From positions 1 to 41,466 of the forward strand of contig NZ_MVOC01000111.1 in the NCBI RefSeq assembly GCF_002043095.1: a stretch of 41,466 nucleotides of DNA, given 5' to 3'. The DNA is from Mycobacterium sp. AT1 (GTDB taxonomy: Bacteria; Actinomycetota; Actinomycetes; Mycobacteriales; Mycobacteriaceae). Both the position numbers and the translations under genes were made by a program. Shown piece after piece: positions 1 to 8,638 of this stretch; the first letter of the stretch is position 1, and every line of letters starts with the position of its first letter. The notes under the pieces are model-generated. The model was given only the letters and a program-made list of their open reading frames with translations. It had not been told where the DNA came from and did no database searches.

Positions 1-19
1 GCCCATGAAGAACAACTAG

Positions 20-643
20 TTGGTCGTGGATGCCCTGACGTGGCACGCTGTTGCCGTGCCCGAGCCAACTGCCGCGGACCCGTATCCCGGCGACATCCAA
101 TCGGTTTTGCTCTCCGAGGCCGAAGTGCAGAAGAAGGTGTCCGAGCTGGGCGCGATCCTCGGTGCGCACTACCGCGAGTCGGTCGCAGAAAACGGCCAAG
201 ACCTCCTGCTGGTGACCGTGCTCAAGGGTGCGGTCATGTTCGTCACCGACCTCGCTCGCGCGATCCCGCTGCCAACGCAGCTCGAGTTCATGGCGGTCAG
301 CTCGTATGGCTCGTCGACGTCGTCATCGGGCGTGGTGCGCATCCTCAAGGACCTCGACCGCGACATCAACGACCGTGACGTGCTCATCGTCGAAGACATC
401 GTCGACTCCGGGCTCACGCTCAAGTGGCTGCTGCGCAATCTCGCCACCAGGCATCCTCGGTCGCTGAAGGTCTGCACGCTGCTGCGCAAACCCGACGCCG
501 TCCGGGTCGACTTGGACATCGACTGGTGCGGCTTCGACATCCCCAACGAGTTCGTCGTCGGCTACGGCCTCGACTACGCGGAGCGCTACCGCGATCTGCC
601 GTACATCGGCACCCTGGATCCGAAGGTCTACGAGACGCCCTAG
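20..643 (+). CDS. hpt: Hypoxanthine(-guanine) phosphoribosyltransferase
   Basis: Cytosolic purine salvage enzyme that joins hypoxanthine or guanine to PRPP to give IMP or GMP. The 207-residue product carries the conserved block LITVLKGA-like (LVTVLKGAVMF), the flexible-loop segment VSSYGSSTSSSG and the PRPP-binding motif VLIVEDIVDSGLTL with its paired acidic residues, followed by VGFDIPNEFVVGYG-type sequence typical of HPRTs. It matches M. tuberculosis Hpt (Rv3624c) almost throughout. The first ~25 residues are not conserved, so the start is uncertain: TTG at 20 is preceded by AAGAA, but GTG at 26 or 56 is also in frame. In mycobacteria hpt follows tilS; only about 19 bases precede it here. 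A molybdopterin oxidoreductase follows 23 bp downstream on the same strand. Confidence 0.95.
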   Translation: MVVDALTWHAVAVPEPTAADPYPGDIQSVLLSEAEVQKKVSELGAILGAHYRESVAENGQDLLLVTVLKGAVMFVTDLARAIPLPTQLEFMAVSSYGSSTSSSGVVRILKDLDRDINDRDVLIVEDIVDSGLTLKWLLRNLATRHPRSLKVCTLLRKPDAVRVDLDIDWCGFDIPNEFVVGYGLDYAERYRDLPYIGTLDPKVYETP

Positions 644-666
644 GGTTCGCGGCGCACAATGCAGGC

Positions 667-2904
667 ATGGTCGACACCCGCACCGCGCTGAGAATCTGCC
701 CGTTCTGCGAAGCCACCTGCGGGCTCACCCTGGAAGTCGACGACACCGCGCTTCGGGTGGTCGCCGCCCGCGGTGACCGCGAGGACGTCTTCAGTGCGGG
801 CTTCATCTGCCCCAAGGGGGCGAGTTTCGGTGAACTCGACGGCGATCCGGATCGGTTGACCCGTCCGCTGATTCGCCGGGACGGCGAGCTGGTCGAGGTC
901 GGCTGGGACGAGGCCTTCGCGGCGGCCGCGGCGGGACTGGGAGCCGTGCTCGCCGAGCACGGGGGTTCGTCCGTCGCGGTGTACGCCGGCAATCCGAACG
1001 CCCACACCATCGCCGGAGCGCTGTACGTGCCGTTGATCATCCGCGGCCTCGGAACCCGGCAGGTGTACTCGGCCAGCACCCTCGACCAGATGCCCAAGCA
1101 CGTCGCGCTGGGGCTGATGTTCGGCAACCCGCTGGCGTTCACGGTGCCCGACCTCGACCGTGCCGTGCACCTCGTCGTGATCGGCGCCAACCCGCTGGTG
1201 TCCAACGGGAGCCTTGCGACCGCCGCCGACTTCGGCGGCAAGCTCAAGGCGCTGAAGAAGCGCGGCGGCCGGCTGACGGTGATCGACCCGGCGCGGACCC
1301 GCACCGCCGAATTGGCCGACCGGCACGTCGCGCCCCGGCCAGGAACGGACGCGGCGCTGCTGTTCGCCATGGTGCACACCCTGTTCGACGAAGATCTCGT
1401 CGACCTCGGGCAGCTCGCGGATCTCGTCGACGGTATCGACGAATTGCAAGCGCTGGCAAGGGAATTCGCACCCGAGCACGTCGCCGACCACTGCGGTGTT
1501 CCCGCCGAGGAGATTCGGGCGGTCGCCAGGGAGATCGCCGCGGCCCCCGTCGCCGCCGTGTACGGCCGGATGGGCACCTCGACCGTCGAGTTCGGCACCG
1601 TTGGCAGCTGGTTGGTCGACGTGCTCAACGTCTTGACGGGCAACCTGGACCGGCCCGGCGGGGTGATGTTCCCCCAGTCACCCGTCGGCGCGGCACCCCG
1701 TCCGCCGCGACCCGGCCGCGGATTCCTGGTGGGACGGTGGCACAGCCGGGTCTCCGGGTTCCCCGAGGTGCTCTCCGAGCTGCCGGTGACGGCGCTGTCG
1801 GAGGAGCTGGAGACACCGGGGGAGGGCCAGGTCAAGGCCGTCATCACCGTCGCGGGCAACCCGGTGCTGTCCGCGCCGGACGGAGCCCGGTTGAGCCGCG
1901 CGCTCACCGGCGTGGACTTCATGCTCAGCGTCGACCCGTACCTCAACGAGACGACGCGCCACGCCGACGTGATCCTGCCCCCGCCGCCGCCCTCGCGCAG
2001 CGCCCACTACGACATCGCGCTGGCCAACGCGGCGGTTCGCAACAACGCCCGCTACTCGCTTCCCGTGCTGCCGCTCGACGACGGCCAACCCGACGAGCCG
2101 ACGATCCTGTCCCGGCTGGCGCTGACGATCGCCGGCCTCGGGCACGACGCCGACCCGGCGTTGGTCGACGAGCAGGTGATCGCCGCGACGCTCGGCAAGG
2201 AGGTCGCCGACCCCACCTCACCGGTCGCGGGGCGCTCCGTCGACGAGCTGACGGCGATGCTGCCGCCGGGACCGGGTTACGAACGTCGGCTCGACATGAT
2301 GTTGCGGCTCGGCCCCTACGGCGACGGCTTCGGCGCCAACCCCGACGGTCTGACCCTGCAGGCGCTCAAGGACGCCCCTCACGGCGTCGACCTCGGGCCG
2401 CTGCGTCCGCGCCTGGCCGAGGTGCTGCGCACCCCGACGGGCAAGGTCGACCTGGCGCCTGCCCTGCTCGTCGCCGACGCCCAACGGCTTCGGGCGTCGG
2501 TGTCGTCAGACCGCGTCGACGGCTACGTGCTGATCGGCCGACGGCACCTGCGGTCGAACAACAGCTGGATGCACAACCTGCCCGCGTTGGCAGGCGGAAC
2601 GAACCGCTGCACGCTGCAGATTCACCCCGACGACGCCGACGAGCTCGGCCTCGCCGACGAGGCAAGGGTGAAGGGGCCGGGCGGCGAGCTGGTCGTCGCG
2701 GTCGAGCTCACCGACCGCATCCGGCGCGGGGTGGTGTCCCTTCCGCACGGGTGGGGTCACGACCTCGGCGGCACCGCGCAATCGGTGGCGACCGGGCAAC
2801 CGGGGGTGAACGTCAACCAGCTCAACGACGGGCTGACGGTCGACCCGCTGTCCGGCACCGCGGTGCTCAACGGCATCCCGGTGCACATCGCGGCGGTGGT
2901 GTGA
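667..2904 (+). CDS. Molybdopterin-dependent oxidoreductase (formate dehydrogenase/BisC-like large subunit)
   Basis: A 745-residue member of the prokaryotic molybdopterin oxidoreductase (DMSO reductase) superfamily. A [4Fe-4S] motif lies at the N terminus: Cys11, Cys14, Cys18 and Cys48 (C-x2-C-x3-C-x29-C, ending FICPKGA). The Mo-bis-MGD body follows (VYSASTLDQMPK, VIGANPLVSNGS, GNLDRPGG), then a C-terminal molydopterin dinucleotide-binding domain (SNNSWMHNLP near residues 632-641, HPDDADELGLADEARV). No twin-arginine signal is seen, so it is probably cytoplasmic. The size and sequence resemble mycobacterial Rv0197-type proteins whose substrate is unknown. No electron-transfer subunit, Mo-cofactor gene or FdhD-like gene is adjacent. 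The ATG at 667 is chosen because the iron-sulfur motif starts ten residues later; longer in-frame extensions overlap hpt. In the region where relatives place the Mo ligand I see no Cys, so the ligand cannot be assigned by eye. Confidence 0.9.
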   Translation: MVDTRTALRICPFCEATCGLTLEVDDTALRVVAARGDREDVFSAGFICPKGASFGELDGDPDRLTRPLIRRDGELVEVGWDEAFAAAAAGLGAVLAEHGGSSVAVYAGNPNAHTIAGALYVPLIIRGLGTRQVYSASTLDQMPKHVALGLMFGNPLAFTVPDLDRAVHLVVIGANPLVSNGSLATAADFGGKLKALKKRGGRLTVIDPARTRTAELADRHVAPRPGTDAALLFAMVHTLFDEDLVDLGQLADLVDGIDELQALAREFAPEHVADHCGVPAEEIRAVAREIAAAPVAAVYGRMGTSTVEFGTVGSWLVDVLNVLTGNLDRPGGVMFPQSPVGAAPRPPRPGRGFLVGRWHSRVSGFPEVLSELPVTALSEELETPGEGQVKAVITVAGNPVLSAPDGARLSRALTGVDFMLSVDPYLNETTRHADVILPPPPPSRSAHYDIALANAAVRNNARYSLPVLPLDDGQPDEPTILSRLALTIAGLGHDADPALVDEQVIAATLGKEVADPTSPVAGRSVDELTAMLPPGPGYERRLDMMLRLGPYGDGFGANPDGLTLQALKDAPHGVDLGPLRPRLAEVLRTPTGKVDLAPALLVADAQRLRASVSSDRVDGYVLIGRRHLRSNNSWMHNLPALAGGTNRCTLQIHPDDADELGLADEARVKGPGGELVVAVELTDRIRRGVVSLPHGWGHDLGGTAQSVATGQPGVNVNQLNDGLTVDPLSGTAVLNGIPVHIAAVV

Positions 2905-2913
2905 GAAAGCTGG

Positions 2914-3639
2914 TCAGCCCAGTTCCCAGACGACCGTGACGGCGAAGCCGACGGTCTGCTGACCCGGTGACATCGGCGCGGCCTCGGCGGCCACGTCGTA
3001 GCGAACCGGCGACGGCGGCGGCGGGGTCACGCCACCGGTCTCCGAGATGGACAGCACCTTGCCGAGGCCGAGGCCGGACAGCTCCGCGTACTGCTGAGCC
3101 CGGCTCTTGGCGTCGTCGAAGGCCCGGCTGCGGGCGTCCTTGACCAACTGTGAGTCGTCCTCGATCGAGTACGTCACCGAATTGATCCGGGTGGCGTCAC
3201 CACCGGTCGTGGTGACGGCGGCCAGGACCTGGGGTCCGGTGTCGATCTTGCGGACCTTGACGTCGATCGAGTTGCTGGACTGGTAGCCGACGATCGAGGT
3301 GCCGTTGGAGCCGTACTGCGGCTGCAGCGTGACCGTCGTCGTGCTGATGTCCTTGCGGTCGATTCCCTGACCGACGAGCGCGTCGGTCACCGCGTTGGCC
3401 CGGCTGCTCGTCTGATTGGACGCGCCGATCGCGTCCGGCGCCGTCGCGGCGATCGAAAGGCTGATCGTCAGCGTGTCCGGCGTGCCGTCGACCTTGCCCT
3501 CGCCGATCACGGTGACCTGGCGCGGCGCGGCTGTCCCTGGAACCGCTGCGGGGGCCGCGGTGGCGTCGCAGCCGACGACTGCGACGGCGGTCAGCGCCGC
3601 CCCGGCGAGCAGGAGGAGTCGAGTCAGAGGCTTCGGCAT
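2914..3639 (-). CDS. lpqG: SIMPL-domain lipoprotein LpqG
   Basis: A putative exported lipoprotein of 241 residues. The N terminus has Lys/Arg, a hydrophobic stretch (LLLLAGAALTAVAVVG) and a lipobox ending VVGC, so the mature protein should be anchored by a lipidated Cys. The rest is a SIMPL/DUF541 domain (VTVIGEGKVDGTPDT, then ISTTTVTLQPQY, DARSRAFDDAKSRAQQYA, and the C-terminal hydrophobic strand GFAVTVVWELG). The sequence matches M. tuberculosis LpqG (Rv3623). The function of the family is unknown. The ATG at 3639 starts just before the basic signal residues; an upstream GTG at 3658-3660 would add seven residues. It lies 21 bp downstream of ephA on the same strand and may be cotranscribed with it. 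It converges on the molybdopterin oxidoreductase with only 9 bp between stops. Confidence 0.9.
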   Translation of the reverse strand: MPKPLTRLLLLAGAALTAVAVVGCDATAAPAAVPGTAAPRQVTVIGEGKVDGTPDTLTISLSIAATAPDAIGASNQTSSRANAVTDALVGQGIDRKDISTTTVTLQPQYGSNGTSIVGYQSSNSIDVKVRKIDTGPQVLAAVTTTGGDATRINSVTYSIEDDSQLVKDARSRAFDDAKSRAQQYAELSGLGLGKVLSISETGGVTPPPPSPVRYDVAAEAAPMSPGQQTVGFAVTVVWELG

Positions 3640-3660
3640 GGCACGCACCCTACCGTCCAC

Positions 3661-4620
3661 TCAGACGGTGCCCAGGAACTCCAACAGCGCGGCGTTGACC
3701 TCGGCCGGGCGCTCCTGTTGCAGCCAATGACCTGCGCCGTCGACGAGCACCTCCCGGTACGGTCCCGACACCACGTCGCGGACGCGGTCGCGGGGCGTCA
3801 TTTCAAGGGCCGGATCCGCGGTGCCGCCGATGAACAGAGTGGGCACGGCGATCGTCGGCGACGGGGTGGTCTGCGTCAGCTCCCAGTTCCTGTCGAAGTT
3901 GCGGTACCAGTTCAGCGGTCCGGTGAATCCCGTCCTGGTGAACTCGGCGACGTAGTGGTCGACCTCGTCTTCAGCTATCCAGTCGGGGCGGCCGTCCGGT
4001 TCCGGCAACCGCTCGACGAAGCCCGCCGGGCCGGGTGTCGCCATCTTGAGGAAGACGTTCGTGCTGTCGGTGGACCGCATGCCGCCCATCAGTCTGCGCA
4101 TGGTGCGGGCGGGGTCGGCGGACAATTCGGCGTCGGCTGGCCCTGGTTCCTGGAAGTAGAGGATGTAGAAGAAGTCGTCGCCGAACGCGCTGCGCCAGGC
4201 CTCCGTCGGCCGCGTCGGGGGGCGGGGGATCGGGGGCACGCTGACGGCAACGCACGCCGACACGCGATCCGGGTGCAGCAGCGGAAAGTTGGTGGCCACC
4301 ACCGAACCCCAGTCGTGGCCGACGACTACCGCCTTCTCCGCACCCACGTCGTCGAGCAGCCCCGCGACGTCGCCGGTCAACTTCACGACGTCGTAGTCCT
4401 CGACGTCCGACGGCGCCGACGAACCGCCGTAGCCGCGCTGATCGGGGGCCAGCACGTGATACCCGGCGGCAGCCAACGCAGGGATCTGATGACGCCACGA
4501 AAACGCGAGTTCCGGGAAGCCGTGCGCGAGCACGACGACGGGTGCTCCGCGGTCACCGGCCTCGGTCACGCGCAACGTCACGCCGTTGGTCTCCACTAGC
4601 CGCTGGGTCGAGGTGAGCAC
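3661..4620 (-). CDS. ephA: Epoxide hydrolase EphA
   Basis: An alpha/beta-hydrolase fold epoxide hydrolase of about 319 residues that opens epoxides to diols. Visible catalytic features are the oxyanion motif HGFPE, the nucleophile Asp in VVGHDWGSVV, a lid segment with ILYFQEPG and NWYRNFDRNWE carrying the epoxide-activating tyrosines, the charge-relay acid in GGTADPALE and the catalytic His in GAGHWLQQERP. The match to M. tuberculosis EphA (Rv3617) runs the full length. Aligned with that protein, the start falls at GTG 4620 (VLTSTQRLVETNGV); the reading frame stays open further upstream to 4782, overlapping the divergent ftsH, and I regard that part as spurious. The physiological substrate is not evident; detoxification of host or lipid epoxides is usually assumed for this family. 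Confidence 0.92.
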   Translation of the reverse strand: MLTSTQRLVETNGVTLRVTEAGDRGAPVVVLAHGFPELAFSWRHQIPALAAAGYHVLAPDQRGYGGSSAPSDVEDYDVVKLTGDVAGLLDDVGAEKAVVVGHDWGSVVATNFPLLHPDRVSACVAVSVPPIPRPPTRPTEAWRSAFGDDFFYILYFQEPGPADAELSADPARTMRRLMGGMRSTDSTNVFLKMATPGPAGFVERLPEPDGRPDWIAEDEVDHYVAEFTRTGFTGPLNWYRNFDRNWELTQTTPSPTIAVPTLFIGGTADPALEMTPRDRVRDVVSGPYREVLVDGAGHWLQQERPAEVNAALLEFLGTV

Positions 4621-4756
4621 CTGCTGAGCCAAGCACGAGACGTCGGGAACCGTCGATCGTTGGTCAAGCGGTAGCCTTGATTCACCCAACCTGCGCTTAT
4701 CGGAAGGACGTGGCCGGACTCGATCAGCTCGAGAATCTTCTGGCCTAAGACAACGA

Positions 4757-7144
4757 ATGAACCGTAAGAACGTCATCCGCACCCTGACAGCGATTGCGGT
4801 CGTCCTGTTGCTGGGTTGGTCCTTCTACTACTTCAGTGACGACACCCGTGGTTACACGCCGGTCGACACCTCGGTGGCGATCAGCCAGATCAACGGCGAC
4901 AACGTCAACTCCGCCCAGATCGACGATCGCGAACAGCAGGTTCGCCTCGATCTGAAGAGCGCGAACGGCGACACCGAAGGCAAGGACAAGGTCATCACCA
5001 AGTACCCGACGGGGTACGGGGTCGAGCTGTTCAACGCCTTGAACGCGAAGAACGTCAAGACCAACACGATGGTCAACCAGGGCAGCATCCTCGGGTCCCT
5101 GCTGATCTACCTGTTGCCGCTGCTGCTGCTCGTCGGTTTGTTCGTCATGTTCTCCCGCATGCAGGGCGGCGGCGGGCGGATGGGCTTCGGCATGGGCAAG
5201 TCCAAGGCCAAGCAGTTGGGCAAGGACATGCCCAAGACGACGTTCGCCGACGTCGCAGGCGTCGACGAAGCCGTCGAAGAGCTCTACGAGATCAAGGACT
5301 TCCTGCAGAACCCGACGCGCTACCAGGCGCTCGGCGCGAAGATCCCGAAGGGCGTTCTGCTCTACGGTCCGCCAGGTACCGGCAAGACGCTGCTGGCCCG
5401 CGCCGTCGCCGGTGAAGCCGGGGTGCCGTTCTTCACGATCTCCGGCTCGGACTTCGTCGAGATGTTCGTCGGCGTCGGTGCCTCCCGGGTGCGCGACATG
5501 TTCGAGCAGGCCAAGCAGAACAGCCCCTGCATCATCTTCGTCGACGAGATCGACGCCGTCGGTCGCCAGCGCGGCGCAGGCATGGGCGGCGGCCACGACG
5601 AACGCGAGCAGACGCTCAACCAGTTGCTGGTGGAGATGGACGGCTTCGGCGAGCGCCAGGGCGTCATTCTCATCGCGGCGACCAACCGGCCCGACATCCT
5701 CGATCCTGCGCTGCTGCGCCCCGGTCGCTTCGACCGGCAGATCCCGGTGTCCAGCCCCGACCTGGCCGGCCGCCGTGCGGTGCTCAAGGTGCACTCGCAG
5801 GGCAAGCCGATCGCCGAGGACGCCGATCTCGACGGCCTCGCCAAGCGCACGGTCGGCATGTCCGGCGCCGACCTCGCCAACGTCATCAACGAGTCCGCCC
5901 TGCTGACGGCCCGCGAGAACGGCACCATCATCACCGGTGCCGCGCTGGAGGAGGCCGTCGACCGCGTCGTCGGTGGACCGCGCCGCAAGGGCCGGATCAT
6001 CAGTGAGCACGAGAAGAAGATCACCGCGTACCACGAAGGTGGGCACACCCTCGCGGCCTGGGCGATGCCCGACATCGAGCCGATCTACAAGGTGACGATC
6101 CTGGCCCGCGGCCGTACCGGCGGGCACGCGATGTCGGTGCCCGAGGACGACAAGGGCCTGATGACGCGCTCCGAGATGATCGCGCGCCTGGTGTTCGCCA
6201 TGGGTGGCCGCGCGGCGGAGGAGCTGATCTTCCGCGAGCCCACAACGGGCGCCTCGTCGGACATCGACCAGGCCACCAAGATCGCCCGCGCGATGGTCAC
6301 CGAGTACGGCATGAGCGCCAAGCTGGGCGCCGTCCGCTACGGCACCGAGCACGGGGACCCGTTCCTCGGCCGTTCGATGGGCACGCAGGCCGACTACAGC
6401 CACGAGGTCGCCCAGATCATCGACGACGAGGTGCGCAAGCTGATCGAGGCCGCGCACACCGAGGCGTGGGAGATCCTCACCGAGTACCGCGACGTCCTCG
6501 ACGTGCTGGCCGGTGAGTTGCTCGAGAAGGAGACGCTGCACCGGGTCGAGCTGGCGGCGATCTTCGCCGACGTGAAGAAGCGTCCACGTCTGACCATGTT
6601 CGACGACTTCGGTGGCCGCGTGCCGTCGGAGAAGCCACCGATCAAGACGCCTGGCGAGTTGGCGATCGAACGCGGCGAGCCATGGCCGCCGCCAGTGGAG
6701 GAGCCGGCCTTCAAGGCGGCGATCGCCGCCGCGAGCAGAGCGGCCGAGGCCCAGAACGGCGCCAACGGCCACAACAACGGTGTCAACGGCAACGGGTCCT
6801 ACGGCGGCCAGAACGGCTCGTCCGGCCCAGGCGGCAACGGCGCACCCGCCGGTCCGACTCAGCCCAACTACGGCGCACCCGCCAACTGGCATGCACCGGG
6901 ATGGCCTCCTCGGGGACAGCCGCAGGGGCAGGGGCAGTACCCGCCGCCACCGCCGTCGGGATGGGGACCGCCGCCGCCATACCAGGGTGGCTACCAGCAG
7001 CCGTATCCGCAGCCCTATCCTCCATACCAGCCGTATCCCCAGCCAGGCGCGCCCGCGCCGCGCGGTGGCGGCCCCGCGCCGCGCCAGCAGGACGACGTCG
7101 ACGACAGCAGTGACGACGGACCCGCAAAGCACTCGGCCGGCTGA
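4757..7144 (+). CDS. ftsH: ATP-dependent zinc metalloprotease FtsH
   Basis: Membrane-anchored AAA+ protease that degrades misfolded membrane proteins and short-lived regulators. The order is: TM1 (residues ~8-24), a short extracytoplasmic domain, TM2 (~113-133), AAA+ module with Walker A GPPGTGKT (~204-211), Walker B IIFVDEID (~257-264), the second region of homology ending RPGRFDR, then the M41 peptidase with the zinc motif HEGGH (426-430) and third ligand Asp502 (SSDIDQATK). It matches M. tuberculosis FtsH (Rv3610c). At 795 residues it is longer than usual because the tail from about residue 666 is a low-complexity Asn/Gly segment followed by a Pro/Gln/Tyr-rich segment. The ATG at 4757 has no good Shine-Dalgarno sequence. 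It heads the folate gene run, 16 bp before folE. Confidence 0.97.
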   Translation: MNRKNVIRTLTAIAVVLLLGWSFYYFSDDTRGYTPVDTSVAISQINGDNVNSAQIDDREQQVRLDLKSANGDTEGKDKVITKYPTGYGVELFNALNAKNVKTNTMVNQGSILGSLLIYLLPLLLLVGLFVMFSRMQGGGGRMGFGMGKSKAKQLGKDMPKTTFADVAGVDEAVEELYEIKDFLQNPTRYQALGAKIPKGVLLYGPPGTGKTLLARAVAGEAGVPFFTISGSDFVEMFVGVGASRVRDMFEQAKQNSPCIIFVDEIDAVGRQRGAGMGGGHDEREQTLNQLLVEMDGFGERQGVILIAATNRPDILDPALLRPGRFDRQIPVSSPDLAGRRAVLKVHSQGKPIAEDADLDGLAKRTVGMSGADLANVINESALLTARENGTIITGAALEEAVDRVVGGPRRKGRIISEHEKKITAYHEGGHTLAAWAMPDIEPIYKVTILARGRTGGHAMSVPEDDKGLMTRSEMIARLVFAMGGRAAEELIFREPTTGASSDIDQATKIARAMVTEYGMSAKLGAVRYGTEHGDPFLGRSMGTQADYSHEVAQIIDDEVRKLIEAAHTEAWEILTEYRDVLDVLAGELLEKETLHRVELAAIFADVKKRPRLTMFDDFGGRVPSEKPPIKTPGELAIERGEPWPPPVEEPAFKAAIAAASRAAEAQNGANGHNNGVNGNGSYGGQNGSSGPGGNGAPAGPTQPNYGAPANWHAPGWPPRGQPQGQGQYPPPPPSGWGPPPPYQGGYQQPYPQPYPPYQPYPQPGAPAPRGGGPAPRQQDDVDDSSDDGPAKHSAG

Positions 7145-7160
7145 ACCGAACGGAGCTCCG

Positions 7161-7790
7161 TTGACGAAGCCCGCTACTACGACGACCGCCGACCCGACCG
7201 ACTCGCATGCCTTCGTGGCGGCGACGTTCGACCAGGAGCGCGCCGAGAACGCCGTCCGTGAACTGCTGTACGCGGTCGGTGAGGATCCCGAGCGGCACGG
7301 TTTGCTCGACACGCCGGCCCGGGTCGCGCGGGCCTACCGGGAGATGTTCGCCGGGCTGTACTCGAATCCCGACGACGTGCTCAACACCACGTTCGACGAG
7401 CAACACGACGAGCTGGTGCTGGTCAAGGACATCCCGATGTACTCGACCTGCGAACACCACCTGGTGTCGTTTCACGGCGTCGCGCACGTCGGCTACATCC
7501 CTGGCGTCGACGGCCGGGTGACGGGGCTGTCCAAGCTGGCCAGGGTGGTGGACATGTACGCAAAGCGGCCGCAGGTCCAGGAGCGGCTGACGGGGCAGAT
7601 CGCCGACGCGCTGATGCGCAAGCTCGACCCGCGCGGCGTGATCGTCGTCATCGAGGCCCAGCACCTCTGCATGGCGATGCGCGGCATCCGCAAGCCGGGG
7701 GCCAGCACCACGACCTCGGCGGTGCGGGGCCAGTTCAAGACTGACAATGCGTCGCGGTCCGAGGCGCTGGATCTCATCCTCCGCAAGTGA
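7161..7790 (+). CDS. folE: GTP cyclohydrolase I FolE
   Basis: Catalyses the first committed step of folate synthesis, GTP to 7,8-dihydroneopterin triphosphate. The 209-residue product has the zinc and active-site signature STCEHHLVSFHGVAHVGYIP (Cys and His ligands), the second zinc Cys in AQHLCMAMRG and the C-terminal TTTSAVRGQFK block. Alignment to M. tuberculosis FolE (Rv3609c) places the beginning near FDQERAENAVRELLY, so the start is most likely TTG at 7161, with GGAG five bases upstream in the short gap after ftsH. The reading frame stays open inside ftsH, but no family homology extends there. The gene overlaps folP by four bases (GTGA), which suggests translational coupling. Confidence 0.96.
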   Translation: MTKPATTTTADPTDSHAFVAATFDQERAENAVRELLYAVGEDPERHGLLDTPARVARAYREMFAGLYSNPDDVLNTTFDEQHDELVLVKDIPMYSTCEHHLVSFHGVAHVGYIPGVDGRVTGLSKLARVVDMYAKRPQVQERLTGQIADALMRKLDPRGVIVVIEAQHLCMAMRGIRKPGASTTTSAVRGQFKTDNASRSEALDLILRK

Positions 7791-8638
7791 CGTCGACACG
7801 CGTGAAGGTGATGGGCGTCGTCAACGTCACCGACGATTCGTTCTCCGACGGCGGCCTCTACCTCGACCGTGACCGCGCCGTCGAACATGGCGTGGCGTTG
7901 GCCGCCGCGGGCGCGGCGATCGTCGACGTCGGCGGCGAGTCGACGCGTCCTGGCGCCACCAGAGTCGACTCCGCCGCCGAGATCGCCAGGGTGGTTCCGG
8001 TGATCAAGGCGCTCAGTGAGCAGGGGGTGACGGTCAGCATCGACACGATGCACGCGGCCGTCGCTCGGGTGGCGTTGGAGAACGGCGCCAGAGTCGTCAA
8101 CGACGTCTCCGGTGGGCGGGCCGATCCCGACATGGCGCCGCTGCTGGCCGAGGCGGGCGTGCCGTGGATCCTGATGCACTGGCGAGCAGTGGCCGCCGAC
8201 CGCCCACACGACGTGCCGCCCTACGGCGACGTGGTGGCCGAGGTGCGCGACGAGTTGGCGGCCGCGGTGGACGCCGCGGTTGCCGCCGGAGTCGACCCCG
8301 GCAAGCTCATCATCGATCCGGGTCTTGGCTTCGCCAAGTCCGCCCAGCACAACTGGACGTTGCTGGCGGCGTTGCCGGACATCGTCGACCTCGGCTTGCC
8401 GGTGCTCGTCGGCGCATCGAGGAAGCGGTTTCTCGGTGCGCTGCTGGCCGACGAAGACGGTGAACTGCGGCCGCCCGGTGGCAGGGAGACCGCGACGGCG
8501 GTCATCTCGGCGCTGGCGATGATGCACGGCGCGTGGGGGGTGCGCGTCCACGACGTCGCCGCGACAGTCGACGCGCTGAAGGTCGTCGAGGCATGGGAGG
8601 CGGCACCCACGTGGGCAGGTGAGGCGGGCCGTGGCTGA
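7787..8638 (+). CDS. folP: Dihydropteroate synthase FolP
   Basis: Condenses 6-hydroxymethyl-dihydropterin diphosphate with p-aminobenzoate to form 7,8-dihydropteroate; the classical sulfonamide target. The 283-residue TIM-barrel protein shows all family signatures: MGVVNVTDDSFSDGG at the N terminus, DVGGESTRPGA, the NDVSGG segment, DPGLGFAKS with the substrate-binding region, GASRKRFLG, and the C-terminal RVHDV motif. It corresponds to M. tuberculosis FolP1 (Rv3608c). The GTG at 7787 overlaps the folE stop as GTGA. The sulfonamide-relevant loops look standard; no obvious insertion is present. Confidence 0.96.
   Translation: MTSTRVKVMGVVNVTDDSFSDGGLYLDRDRAVEHGVALAAAGAAIVDVGGESTRPGATRVDSAAEIARVVPVIKALSEQGVTVSIDTMHAAVARVALENGARVVNDVSGGRADPDMAPLLAEAGVPWILMHWRAVAADRPHDVPPYGDVVAEVRDELAAAVDAAVAAGVDPGKLIIDPGLGFAKSAQHNWTLLAALPDIVDLGLPVLVGASRKRFLGALLADEDGELRPPGGRETATAVISALAMMHGAWGVRVHDVAATVDALKVVEAWEAAPTWAGEAGRG

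Noticed and set aside
1..19. Possible C-terminal end of tilS (reads P-M-K-N-N-stop)
   Set aside because: Consistent with tilS-hpt order in mycobacteria, but four to five residues are too few to support a call.
420..1946. Long minus-strand open frames over the molybdopterin gene
   Set aside because: High GC opens antisense frames; the plus-strand protein has complete family motifs and these have none.
4745..7312. 855-codon minus-strand open frame over ftsH
   Set aside because: Low-complexity shadow of ftsH/folE with no recognisable domain.
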